A stretch of DNA of 64,000 nt from Clostridium_AW malenominatum. Its GTDB lineage: Bacteria > Bacillota > Clostridia > Clostridiales > Clostridiaceae. Made by a program: the position numbers and the translations under genes. The notes beneath the pieces were generated by a model. It made no database searches. It saw nothing but the letters and a program-made list of their open reading frames with translations, and had not been told where the DNA came from. Below are positions 6,264 to 14,781 of the stretch, piece after piece (positions within the stretch are counted from its first letter, which is position 1; every line of letters starts with the position of its first letter). The DNA lies in NCBI RefSeq assembly GCF_039521365.1, contig NZ_BAAACF010000001.1, positions 1,240,001 through 1,304,000 of the forward strand. Reading direction: 5' to 3'.

Positions 6264-7649
6264 CTAATTATAAAGACTATCCGTTGCCTGTTTTTCATTC
6301 TGAAACTTATGCAGATAAGCAAAAATAAATGTAATCATGGGGGACAGGTAGCATAACACCGTATAAGGTGCATATGACATAGTTGGAATTCCCGTTGTTA
6401 TAAAAATAAATAATGAATTTACATTCCAAGGAATAAGTGGTGCAATAATTGTTCCAGTATCTGCTATAGTTCTAGCCAAAGTAGTATTTTCAATTCCAAA
6501 TTCTCTATATTTATCCCTTAAGAGCTTTCCAGGCAGTATTATACCAACACTTTGATCACTTATAGCTGTTAATGCACTACTTATAAATCCTGTCTTCAAA
6601 ATAAGTTCTTCTCTTGATTTAATTCTTAGTGTTATTCTCTTAATTATAGGTATTATAAGACCTGTTTCTTGAAATATGGTGCTTAGGGTGATTGCACCTC
6701 CTATTATAAGCAATACCTCTATCATAGACATCATACCACCGCTAACTAATATTGCATTTAATTCAACACTGTTAGTATTTATTCTATAACCATTAAATAC
6801 GGCAACAATAATATGAATGAAGTTTGCTTTTTGCAGACCAATAGAAACAATTATCCCACCAATTAATGCTAAAAATACTGATTTTACCATTGTCATTCCC
6901 CAAAATGACATAATTATAATGCTTAAAGGCAAGAGTAATAATAATGGTGATACAACAAAGTTTCTGCTAATAGCTGAAGTAAAATTATCTATATTTGAGT
7001 TTACAAGAACCAAGCTATAGTTTTTTCCTATAAAATAATATAGTAATCCTGATACAAAATAAGTTGGAAGTAATGTCTTTAATATAGACATTAAAGCTTC
7101 TTTATAACTTATCTTTACGGTTTCAAGTGTAAGATTAAAAAGGCTTGATATTGGAGAAGTCTTATCTGCTATAAAAGACCCTGAAATTATAGCCCCCAAA
7201 AGAATATAGTCAGGGATTTGAAATATCTTTGCTAATCCTAATAATGCAATTCCTATACTACTTATAGTCCCAAAGGCTGTCCCCATAAATATTGAAACTA
7301 TAGATGTAAGAACAAAAGCAGAAAATAGAAAATTCCTCCCTTGCATATATTTAAGGCCATAGTATAACATAGTTGGTACAACTCCTGAAGCCATCCATAT
7401 AGAAATCATAGCACCAATTAATGCCATTAAAATGAACAGTGATTTACAGTCACAAAGACCTTTCTTTATCATAGTAAAAAGTTCAGTTGAGGAAAATCCG
7501 CTTTTTATAAATAAGCATGAAGCAACAACTATGCTTACAACAAAACCGTAAAATAAAAATATTTTTAATATAATACAACTAATAATTGAAATAAGTGTAA
7601 GTATTAAAATAATATAAGTATATTTTTCAGAAACTGTATTTCCTTTCAT
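6264..7649 (-). CDS. NhaC-family Na+/H+ antiporter
   Basis: 461 residues, nearly all hydrophobic, with about 11-12 membrane segments. The sequence contains SGSFIADKTSPISSLFNLT and SALTAISDQSVGIILPG, which match the paired discontinuous-helix motifs of NhaC/ion-transporter-superfamily antiporters. They exchange protons with Na+ or, in some clostridial members, carboxylate or amino acid pairs such as malate/lactate. The start ATG has a weak GACGGA ribosome site. It stands alone on the minus strand, and no regulator is adjacent. The substrate cannot be fixed from sequence. The 222 bp upstream (7650-7871) hold no gene that I can support. Confidence 0.82.
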   Translation of the reverse strand: MKGNTVSEKYTYIILILTLISIISCIILKIFLFYGFVVSIVVASCLFIKSGFSSTELFTMIKKGLCDCKSLFILMALIGAMISIWMASGVVPTMLYYGLKYMQGRNFLFSAFVLTSIVSIFMGTAFGTISSIGIALLGLAKIFQIPDYILLGAIISGSFIADKTSPISSLFNLTLETVKISYKEALMSILKTLLPTYFVSGLLYYFIGKNYSLVLVNSNIDNFTSAISRNFVVSPLLLLLPLSIIIMSFWGMTMVKSVFLALIGGIIVSIGLQKANFIHIIVAVFNGYRINTNSVELNAILVSGGMMSMIEVLLIIGGAITLSTIFQETGLIIPIIKRITLRIKSREELILKTGFISSALTAISDQSVGIILPGKLLRDKYREFGIENTTLARTIADTGTIIAPLIPWNVNSLFIFITTGIPTMSYAPYTVLCYLSPMITFIFAYLHKFQNEKQATDSLYN

Positions 7650-7871
7650 ATATCATTCCGTCCTATCTATTGATAAATTATATGGTTAATACTGGTAATT
7701 ACATGGTATAGCAAGTATTTTTGAAAGTCAAGCTTAAATACAATATATTTTAGCCCTAGTTATCTTCATTAAATTTTCATAGACATAAGGCACAATAATT
7801 TAGGAAGATTATAAATATATATATCATGCAAAATCCAGAAAGTGTCTATACAAATTAGTATTTCGCAAACA

Positions 7872-8435
7872 TCATTGATAAAAAAACAAACCCACAATAC
7901 CTGTTAAAATGATAATTAATATTGGATTCATTTTATACTTTCTTAGTGAAAATAAAGAAATAGTAAATACAATTATAGCAGTAATGTTAAATCTAGCAGC
8001 TTTAACATTGAGTAGTGGTGAGTCAAAAAAGGCAATCAAAACGATAGTAGATGCAGAAGCTGCAATAAGTCCAACCGAAGTAGAACGTAGTCCTTTCAAT
8101 ATATTAGAAAGGCTATCTATATCTTTATGTTTTCTGAAAAACCTGTATAAAAGAATGGAAAGAATAAATCCAGATAGAATACATCCTAATGTGGCTACTA
8201 TAGCTCCCAATATCCCTGCAATACGTATCCCAACAAAAGTTGAAGTGTTAACCGCTAAAGGTCCAGGGGTCATTTGGGAGATTGTAATAATATCAGAGAA
8301 TTCTTGCAAAGTAAGCCAATGGTAGAAATCGACTACTTGTTCCTGTATTAATGGTATTGTAGCATAACCGCCACCAATACTAAATAAACCAATCTGTAAA
8401 AAACTTACTAATAAAATAAGGATATTTTTAGTCAT
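7872..8435 (-). CDS. Chromate transporter family protein, half-size subunit 2
   Basis: 187 residues with five or six membrane segments. It carries the ChrA domain signature: FSIGGGYATIPLI near the N-terminus and ISQMTPGPLAVNTSTFVG. These half-size ChrA proteins work as pairs; here the partner lies directly upstream and overlaps by 8 nt. AAGGAGT precedes the ATG. The family exports chromate in some bacteria, but many clostridial pairs have no proven link with chromium. A divergent LysR gene probably controls the pair. Confidence 0.87.
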   Translation of the reverse strand: MTKNILILLVSFLQIGLFSIGGGYATIPLIQEQVVDFYHWLTLQEFSDIITISQMTPGPLAVNTSTFVGIRIAGILGAIVATLGCILSGFILSILLYRFFRKHKDIDSLSNILKGLRSTSVGLIAASASTIVLIAFFDSPLLNVKAARFNITAIIVFTISLFSLRKYKMNPILIIILTGIVGLFFYQ

Positions 8436-9006
8436 ACCTTGCCACTCCTTTCCTTCTTTTCAAATAAGTTTGTACAAAACATAGGAATGAGCAGAAAATA
8501 ATAATTAAAACAACATTAATATTTAAAAAGAAACTAGCGAAGAATGAAGCGGGAACCATTAATGTTAACAACCAATTTTTTTCATTTAAAATTCCTTTAC
8601 TCATATCAATGACTAAATCTACGATAGTAGCGGCGACACCTGCCTCCATCCCTTTTAGTATTGAAGAAATAACTCTATTATCCCGAAATACACTATAACA
8701 AGAAGATATAACAGATAAAATAAGCAAAGGGGGAAGTACTGTTCCGATACAACAAATGATTGCGCCTATTAGTCCAGCAATACGATAACCTACTAATACA
8801 GAAATATTAACTGCAATAGCACCAGGTGTTGACTGCGAAATTGCTGCCATATCCAGTAGCTCCTGTTCATTGATCAACTTTAGATTATTTACGAAGTATT
8901 TCTGTATCATAGGTATAACAACGTATCCACCTCCAAAGGTAAATGCGCTTATAGAAAACATTATTCTAAATAGGGAAAAATAAAGCTTTAATTTATTAGA
9001 TTTCAT
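8428..9006 (-). CDS. Chromate transporter family protein, half-size subunit 1
   Basis: About 192 residues with the same domain as its downstream partner: FTFGGGYVVIPMI and ISQSTPGAIAVNISVLVGYRIAG. The open frame extends to 9033, but AAGGAGG lies inside those first codons and points to the ATG at 9006, where the protein begins MKSNKLK. The two proteins are paralogous halves with probable opposite topology, as known for split ChrA systems. Gene order is subunit 1 then subunit 2 on the minus strand, divergent from the LysR regulator at 9130. Confidence 0.87.
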   Translation of the reverse strand: MKSNKLKLYFSLFRIMFSISAFTFGGGYVVIPMIQKYFVNNLKLINEQELLDMAAISQSTPGAIAVNISVLVGYRIAGLIGAIICCIGTVLPPLLILSVISSCYSVFRDNRVISSILKGMEAGVAATIVDLVIDMSKGILNEKNWLLTLMVPASFFASFFLNINVVLIIIFCSFLCFVQTYLKRRKGVARYD

Positions 9007-9129
9007 AATGATAAAATCCTCCTTTACATACAAAGTATAAACTTTTTATATTATACCCATAGAAATATTATAAGTAAAATAGTATAATATTATAATAAAC
9101 ATAACTAACTAGTAATGAGAGGGAGCCAT

Positions 9130-10014
9130 ATGAACTTGAGGCATTTGCGTATTTTTAAAACTGTATGTGAAGAAGAGAGTATTACCAAGGCATCTGAAAA
9201 GCTGTTTATGACACAGCCAGCAGTTTCTCATGCAATCAATGAACTAGAATGTCATTTAGGTATTTGTTTATTCGATAGAATTTCAAGAAGACTTTATTTA
9301 AATGAAACAGGAAAACTATTTCTAGGAAAAACAATAAAGCTTTTAGAATTATATGATGATTTGGAACAAAACTCCAAAGAATTAGAGGACAATGCAACTA
9401 TCAAAATTGGATCAAGCATAACTATTGCAAATTTTATTTTACCTAAAGCAATAGCAAAATTTGAAACGGTTTGCAAGAATACTCCCACCAAAGTTATAAT
9501 TGATAATGCCAGAAATATTGAAAATATGATACTCAACAATGAAATTGATCTAGGGCTCATTGAAGGAGTTATTTATAAGGAAGAGTTAATAAAATTTCCA
9601 TTTTCCAGCTATGAATTGACAGTACTTTGTTCGCCTGAACATAAATTTGTGTTAGAAAAGTCCGTAGATGTTAATGAGTTAATAAAGGAAAGGTTATTAT
9701 TGAGAGAAGAAGGCAGTGCCATTCGTGATATTTTTGACAGTGCATTATTATTACACAATATAACTATAAATCCAGAGTGGATAAGTGTAAATTCACAAGC
9801 TTTAATATATGCAGTAAAGCAAAATTTAGGAATTAGTGTGTTACCAAAAATATTAGTAGAGAACGAGCTTAGCAGTGGAGAACTTTGTGAGGTAAAAGTA
9901 AATGATTTTGAATTAAACAGTGTAAATCATATTGTCTTTCATAAAGATAAGATTCAAACTAAGAATTATAAAACGCTAATTGAAATAATCAAGAGTAAAG
10001 CAAGTGATAAATAA
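9130..10014 (+). CDS. LysR-family transcriptional regulator
   Basis: About 294 residues. The N-terminal winged helix-turn-helix MNLRHLRIFKTVCEE...SITKASEKLFMTQPAVSHAI is classical LysR, followed by a periplasmic-binding-like effector domain (about 90-290). GAGGGAG precedes the ATG at 9130; an in-frame ATG at 9115 lacks a ribosome site. It is divergent from the split chromate transporter, the usual arrangement for a LysR protein controlling its neighbour. The ligand is unknown. Confidence 0.9.
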   Translation: MNLRHLRIFKTVCEEESITKASEKLFMTQPAVSHAINELECHLGICLFDRISRRLYLNETGKLFLGKTIKLLELYDDLEQNSKELEDNATIKIGSSITIANFILPKAIAKFETVCKNTPTKVIIDNARNIENMILNNEIDLGLIEGVIYKEELIKFPFSSYELTVLCSPEHKFVLEKSVDVNELIKERLLLREEGSAIRDIFDSALLLHNITINPEWISVNSQALIYAVKQNLGISVLPKILVENELSSGELCEVKVNDFELNSVNHIVFHKDKIQTKNYKTLIEIIKSKASDK

Positions 10015-10050
10015 ATCACCTCTATTAAAAAGAAGCAAAAGAGTTCGTCT

Positions 10051-10086
10051 AAGATTACTATTAAATTAATTATAGTAATCTTTTTT
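10051..10086 (+). terminator. Rho-independent terminator of the LysR gene
   Basis: AAGATTACTAT (10051-10061) pairs with ATAGTAATCTT (10072-10082), followed by a run of T to 10086. Confidence 0.8.
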
Positions 10087-10133
10087 AATTAGGGAATAAT
10101 ATTTAAAAATGTAATATGAAAGACGGTGGTGTT

Positions 10134-12122
10134 ATGCCTAATAATAAAGTACCTAATCGATTGATTAATGAAAAGTCTCCTTATTTACTGCAACATGCAT
10201 ATAACCCTGTAGAATGGTTTCCTTGGGGAGAAGAGGCTTTCTCAAAAGCTAAGGAAGAAGATAAGCCAATATTCTTAAGTATAGGTTATAGTACTTGCCA
10301 TTGGTGTCATGTCATGGAAAGGGAATCCTTTGAGGACGAAGAAGTAGCAAAGGTATTAAACAAAGATTATATATGTATAAAGGTAGATAGAGAAGAGAGG
10401 CCTGATGTAGACAGTATATATATGAGTTATTGTCAGGCTATGACTGGAAGTGGTGGGTGGCCTCTTACCATAATTATGACTCCCGATAAAAAACCATTTT
10501 TTGCAGGGACGTATTTTCCTAAAGAGAGTAAGTATGGAAGACCTGGTGTAATGAATCTTTTAAAGGAAGTAACTTCTCAATGGAATAATAAAAGAGAAAA
10601 AATATTAAATTACTCTTCAAATTTATTGAAGGAGATTAAAAAAACATCCATAGCAGAGGGAAAAGAAGAGCTAAATGAAGAGGTGCTGATAGGTGTATTT
10701 AATAGGTTGAAGAAAGCCTTTGATAGTAACTATGGAGGGTTTTATACCGCACCTAAATTTCCAACTCCTCATAAGTTAATGTACTTATTAAGAATGTGGA
10801 AAGTACATGGTTATAAAGAAGCACTGCATATGTTTGAAAAAACCTTAGATGCAATGTATAAGGGTGGTATATTTGACCATATAGGCTTTGGGTTTTCAAG
10901 GTATTCCACAGATAAAATGTGGCTTGCACCTCACTTTGAGAAAATGCTTTACGATAATGCATTATTAGCCTTAGTTTATGCAGAGGCTTATGCCGAAACT
11001 AAAAATGCTAGATATAAAGAGGTATGTGAAAAGATATTTTGGTATTTAGAAGATAAGATGATATCAAAGGAAGGTGGACTTTTCTCTGCTGAGGATGCGG
11101 ATTCAGAAGGTGTGGAAGGCAAATTTTATCTTTGGACTCCTAAAGAAATTAAAGAGGTTCTTGGAGAAGAAGATGGAGAATACTTCTGTCAATATTTTGA
11201 TGTTACGGAAAAGGGTAACTTCGAGGGCAAAAATATAGCAAACTTAATAGAAAAGGATTTAGAGGAAATAGAAGAAGTGGATTTAAAGAAATTAAATAAT
11301 TTAAGAGAAAAGCTATACTCTTACAGAGAAAAAAGAATACACCCTCATAAAGATGATAAAATTCTAACCTCATGGAATGGATTGGCTATAGTAGCTTTTG
11401 CTTATGCAGGAAGAATATTTAATAATAAGCGTTATATAGAACTAGGAGAAAAAGCTTTAAACTTTATTTTGATTAATTTAACTAGAAAGGATGGAAGACT
11501 TTTAGCTAGATATAGAGAAGGTGAAGCGGCATATCTGGCTTATCTAGATGACTATGCATTTTTAATCTGGGCATTAATAGAGCTCTATGAAGCTACCTTC
11601 AAGGAAGTGTATTTGAAAAAAGCCACTCATTTCAATAAAGAAATGATAAATTTGTTTTGGGATGAAGAAGGCTCAGGCTTTTACATGTATGGAAAAGATG
11701 GAGAGGAACTATTAATGAGACCAAAGGAAAGCTTTGATAATGCGATACCTTCAGGGAACTCTGTTGGCATATATAATATGTTAAGGCTTTCAAATATTAA
11801 CGAGGACATGGAGCTTAAAGAAAAGGCGGAAGCTGCATTAAATACCTTCTCTTATAATATAAACCATTATCCCGATGCTCATTTGTTTATGTGTATTAAT
11901 TTGATTTATACCATAAAGGAAAACAATAAGATTGTAATCGAAGGTAAATTTGGAGAAGAAACTTTAAATAATATGATTAGTGAAATAAATAATAGATTTA
12001 CTCCTTTTACTGATGTTAAATTAGATATGATAGAAGAAAATAAAACTACTGCCTATGTATGTAAAAACTATGCTTGTAGTAATCCAGTTAACACAATAGA
12101 AGAGTTTATAAAACTTCTCTAA
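10134..12122 (+). CDS. YyaL-like thioredoxin-domain / glycosidase-fold protein (SSP411/SPATA20 family)
   Basis: About 662 residues. The N-terminal thioredoxin-like domain has Cys55-His-Trp-Cys58 in STCHWCHVMERESF. It is followed by a long (alpha/alpha)6-type region with GGIFDHIGFGFSRYSTD, PHFEKMLYDNALL and LTSWNGLAI, all hallmarks of the family. The biochemical role is unknown, although a redox or isomerase-like activity has been suggested for the family. GGTGG in front of ATG 10134 is preferred over ATG 10116, which has no ribosome site. It is monocistronic and ends at a terminator shared with lrgB. Confidence 0.85.
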   Translation: MPNNKVPNRLINEKSPYLLQHAYNPVEWFPWGEEAFSKAKEEDKPIFLSIGYSTCHWCHVMERESFEDEEVAKVLNKDYICIKVDREERPDVDSIYMSYCQAMTGSGGWPLTIIMTPDKKPFFAGTYFPKESKYGRPGVMNLLKEVTSQWNNKREKILNYSSNLLKEIKKTSIAEGKEELNEEVLIGVFNRLKKAFDSNYGGFYTAPKFPTPHKLMYLLRMWKVHGYKEALHMFEKTLDAMYKGGIFDHIGFGFSRYSTDKMWLAPHFEKMLYDNALLALVYAEAYAETKNARYKEVCEKIFWYLEDKMISKEGGLFSAEDADSEGVEGKFYLWTPKEIKEVLGEEDGEYFCQYFDVTEKGNFEGKNIANLIEKDLEEIEEVDLKKLNNLREKLYSYREKRIHPHKDDKILTSWNGLAIVAFAYAGRIFNNKRYIELGEKALNFILINLTRKDGRLLARYREGEAAYLAYLDDYAFLIWALIELYEATFKEVYLKKATHFNKEMINLFWDEEGSGFYMYGKDGEELLMRPKESFDNAIPSGNSVGIYNMLRLSNINEDMELKEKAEAALNTFSYNINHYPDAHLFMCINLIYTIKENNKIVIEGKFGEETLNNMISEINNRFTPFTDVKLDMIEENKTTAYVCKNYACSNPVNTIEEFIKLL

Positions 12123-12134
12123 GAAGAAATAATT

Positions 12135-12166
12135 AAAAGGTGAGATTTTTATAAATTTCACCTTTT
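12135..12166. terminator. Bidirectional terminator between the YyaL-like gene and lrgB
   Basis: AAAAGGTGA (12135-12143) pairs with TCACCTTTT (12158-12166), and A/T tracts flank both sides. The lrgB stop codon lies at the edge of the stem. Confidence 0.75.
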
Positions 12167-12857
12167 AGTTTATAAGATTTATTAAAATAGGGGCTAAAAT
12201 TGCAGTTATAAGCCCAGCAATACCTATAGCAAGTCCACTCATGGCTCCTTCAGTTTCACCCATTTCCATAGCTTTTGTAGTTCCAATGGCATGAGTTGAG
12301 GTTCCGATGGCAATACCAATAGCAACCTTATCAGTGATTTTAAACACTTTGCAAATAATAGGAGCAATAATAGCACCCATTATTCCAGTAATTACAATTG
12401 CCGAAACGGTAATGGCAGGAATACCACCTATAATTTTAGATACTTCAATGCCTATTGGTGTAGTTATTGCCTTAGGCACTAAAGACAGAGTGAGTTCCTT
12501 ATCTATTTTAAACAGCTTGCATAAATATATAACACTGATTATGGCAGTAAAGGAGCCTACTGTTATACCTAAAAGTATAGGAGTTAGATATTTTTTTACT
12601 AGTGAAAGCTGTCTATATAAAGGAACAGCAAGAACTACTGTAGCAGGTCCTAAGAAAAAGGAAATTAATTTTCCACCTATATTAAAATCATCTAAACTTA
12701 TGTTAAATTTAATCAATATAAACACTATTATTAAAACACATATTAACAAAGGATTGAATATGGGGAATTTCGTCTTTCTATAAATAGTTAGAGCAATTTC
12801 AAAACATATTATTGAAAGCAGTATCCCAAATAAAGGGGATTGTATTATGGTATTCAT
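12165..12857 (-). CDS. lrgB: LrgB/CidB-family membrane protein
   Basis: 230 residues with about six or seven membrane segments. It carries the family signatures LVPKAITTPIGIEVSKIIGG and ATGTS-like GIAIGTSTHAIGTTKAMEMGE. LrgB works with LrgA, which is encoded directly upstream with a 4-nt overlap. The pair is linked to murein hydrolase export, pyruvate or glycolate transport and programmed lysis in other Firmicutes and plants. No LytSR or LysR regulator is adjacent, so control is unclear. Confidence 0.9.
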   Translation of the reverse strand: MNTIIQSPLFGILLSIICFEIALTIYRKTKFPIFNPLLICVLIIVFILIKFNISLDDFNIGGKLISFFLGPATVVLAVPLYRQLSLVKKYLTPILLGITVGSFTAIISVIYLCKLFKIDKELTLSLVPKAITTPIGIEVSKIIGGIPAITVSAIVITGIMGAIIAPIICKVFKITDKVAIGIAIGTSTHAIGTTKAMEMGETEGAMSGLAIGIAGLITAILAPILINLIN

Positions 12858-13207
12858 TTATAATGTTTCCTCCTTACATATAATTGTATTGTCCAACCTG
12901 TCACCACCATAGTTATAATGGAGGAAATAAAGATTACGGATAAAAAAGCTACCCATTTTCCATTTAGTATGGGTAACGCAGAAATTATGCCTACACCAGC
13001 TGGAATAAAGAAAAAAGAAAGATGATCTAATAAAAAGTCGCTTAATTTATCAACCATATTAATTTTTATTATATTTAAAGATAATGCTAAAAATAATAGA
13101 AGCATACCTAAAACATTTCCAGGTATAGGAGTATGAAAGATAAGGTTTATTAATTCTCCTAAAAGGCATAATACTAATATAATACCTAATTGTCTTAAAA
13201 GCTTCAC
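12854..13207 (-). CDS. lrgA: LrgA/CidA-family holin-like protein
   Basis: About 117 residues with four hydrophobic segments, including the family core GELINLIFHTPIPGNVLGMLLL. The longest frame begins at GTG 13216, but that codon is part of the AGGAGGTG ribosome site. The GTG at 13207 (MKLLRQLG) has the right spacing. It overlaps lrgB by 4 nt (ATGA-type coupling). LrgA/CidA proteins are small holin-like membrane proteins that act together with LrgB. Confidence 0.88.
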   Translation of the reverse strand: MKLLRQLGIILVLCLLGELINLIFHTPIPGNVLGMLLLFLALSLNIIKINMVDKLSDFLLDHLSFFFIPAGVGIISALPILNGKWVAFLSVIFISSIITMVVTGWTIQLYVRRKHYK

Positions 13208-13276
13208 AAAAAACACCTCCTATATCATTTTATTACTATTAAGATAAAAATACTAGAATTTGAGGGAGAAAATTTT

Positions 13277-14476
13277 ATGGAAGATTTTATAAAAAGTATT
13301 TTTGCTCCTTATAAGGGATTGCCTAGAGAAATTTATATTATGTTTTTTTCAAGGATGATAAATAGTCTAGGAAGCTTTGTATATCCTCTTTTGACTTTAA
13401 TATTAACTCAAAAGATAGGTGTATCAAAAAGTGAAGCTGGTGTTTTTATGACTTTAATAGCTATTTTTTCAGCTCCAGGAATGCTTATCGGGGGAAGACT
13501 AGTAGATACCATAGGAAGAAAAACCACCATACTAATATTTCAAACTTTAGCTCTAGTTGTTTTTATAATATGTTCATTTTTAAAACCATCTTTAAAAATG
13601 GCATATATTCTTATGTTAGCGCCAGTTTTTTATTCTTTTTGCATGCCAGCGCAGGACGCAATAACAGCAGACTTGACTAACGAAAATAATAGAAAAGAAG
13701 CTTTTTCGTTGCTATATATGGGGCATAATTTGGGTTTTGCCATTGGACCTATAGTCGGTGGAATACTATATAAAAACTACTTACCTTTAGTGTTTTTGGG
13801 AGATGCTTTTACCACATCCATATCTCTTATTTTAATTATGATTTTTATTAAAGAAACTTTAAACAAAGATAATAAAAAAAGTGAAGAACATAAAGAATCT
13901 TCATTTACTATATTGAGAAAAAGAAAAAAGCTAATATTGTTTTCTTTAATACTTTTTATATATCAATTCTCCTATTCTCAATGGGGATTTTTGTTACCCT
14001 TACAGTTAGGCGGAATTCATGGAGAAGATGGTGGAAGATATTTTGGGTTAATGGCTGGAATTAATGGCGTTATAATAGTAATATTTACTTCTATTATATC
14101 TAGGATTACTATGAAGATAAGGGGATTAAAAATTATTGCTATAGGCGGGTTATTATATGCCCTGTCATTTTTAATATTTTCTATGAAGAGTACATTAGCA
14201 TATTTTTATATAGCTGTAGCTATAATGACCTTTGGAGAAATCATGGTGTCGGTAAATACTCCAGTATATATTTCAAATAATACTCCACCAAGCCACAGAG
14301 GAAGAATAAATGCTATTTTGCCGACAATATATGGATCGGGATGGGCATTAGGACCTGTCTTTATGGGGATGTATTTATCTCAAAATGAAATAGAAAAGGG
14401 CTGGCTTTTAGTTTTTTTACTTATGTTTATTGCTTCATTACTCATGATGATTTTAAATATTTATAAAAATAAGTAG
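13277..14476 (+). CDS. Major facilitator superfamily transporter (multidrug-type)
   Basis: 399 residues with about 12 membrane segments. The loop 2-3 motif GGRLVDTIGRKTTIL is the MFS motif A, repeated weakly in the second half (MKIRGLKIIAIGG). NLGFAIGPIVGGILY is motif C, typical of drug/H+ antiporters of the DHA1 group. GAGGGAG precedes the ATG. It is transcribed alone, and the substrate is unknown. It ends just before the promoter of the argS T-box transcript. Confidence 0.85.
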   Translation: MEDFIKSIFAPYKGLPREIYIMFFSRMINSLGSFVYPLLTLILTQKIGVSKSEAGVFMTLIAIFSAPGMLIGGRLVDTIGRKTTILIFQTLALVVFIICSFLKPSLKMAYILMLAPVFYSFCMPAQDAITADLTNENNRKEAFSLLYMGHNLGFAIGPIVGGILYKNYLPLVFLGDAFTTSISLILIMIFIKETLNKDNKKSEEHKESSFTILRKRKKLILFSLILFIYQFSYSQWGFLLPLQLGGIHGEDGGRYFGLMAGINGVIIVIFTSIISRITMKIRGLKIIAIGGLLYALSFLIFSMKSTLAYFYIAVAIMTFGEIMVSVNTPVYISNNTPPSHRGRINAILPTIYGSGWALGPVFMGMYLSQNEIEKGWLLVFLLMFIASLLMMILNIYKNK

Positions 14477-14482
14477 TTCATA

Positions 14483-14512
14483 TTGACAAAGTATAAAGTA
14501 AAATACTATAAT
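14483..14512 (+). promoter_or_regulatory. Promoter of the argS T-box transcript
   Basis: TTGACA (14483-14488), 18-nt spacer, TATAAT (14507-14512). The predicted start is near 14519, so the untranslated leader is about 260 nt. Confidence 0.8.
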
Positions 14513-14544
14513 TACTAAAGATTAGTAGATTATTATTAATAGTT

Positions 14545-14752
14545 AAATTCTTAGAAGAGGAAAGTACTTTTTAACAATTCTTTAAGCGAGCAGGAAAGGG
14601 TGGAAGCCTGTAAGAAATTAAAAAGGAAGAGAACCTTGGAGAAGCTTATTTAGACGCTAACCCCGTTAAGGTTTTAAGTGGACTATTGTCAATTAGAGTG
14701 GTACCGCGGGTTTATAGCCGTCTCTTTTATTTTAAGAGAGGGCTTTTTTGTA
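14545..14752 (+). ncRNA. T-box riboswitch (arginine, specifier AGA) upstream of argS
   Basis: The T-box sequence AGAGTGGTACCGCGG is at 14695-14709. Stem I is readable: AGTA (14563-14566) opens the specifier loop, CTTTTTAA (14567-14574) pairs with TTAAAAAG (14618-14625), and GAA-G then leads to the specifier AGA (14630-14632) and a purine. AGA is an arginine codon, which agrees with argS downstream. The terminator hairpin is 14716-14726 with 14734-14744, followed by six T. Uncharged tRNA-Arg(UCU) should bind and stabilise the antiterminator. Confidence 0.92.
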
Positions 14753-14781
14753 TATAATTTTAAATTTGAGGAGGAAAAGTA

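Noticed and set aside
6181..6268. A short open stretch on the minus strand after the cupin gene ending MGKIPVVQS
   Set aside because: It has no start with a ribosome site and overlaps the end of the antiporter gene; probably chance.
7650..7871. A gene in the gap between the antiporter and chromate transporter genes
   Set aside because: Both strands are broken by stops and no start with a ribosome site was seen.
7909..8325. A 138-codon open frame on the plus strand opposite the chromate transporter
   Set aside because: It lies fully antisense to a well-supported membrane protein, lacks a ribosome site and has a composition typical of a mirrored hydrophobic gene.
12307..12783. A 158-codon open frame opposite lrgB
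   Set aside because: Antisense shadow of a conserved gene, with no ribosome site and no domain.
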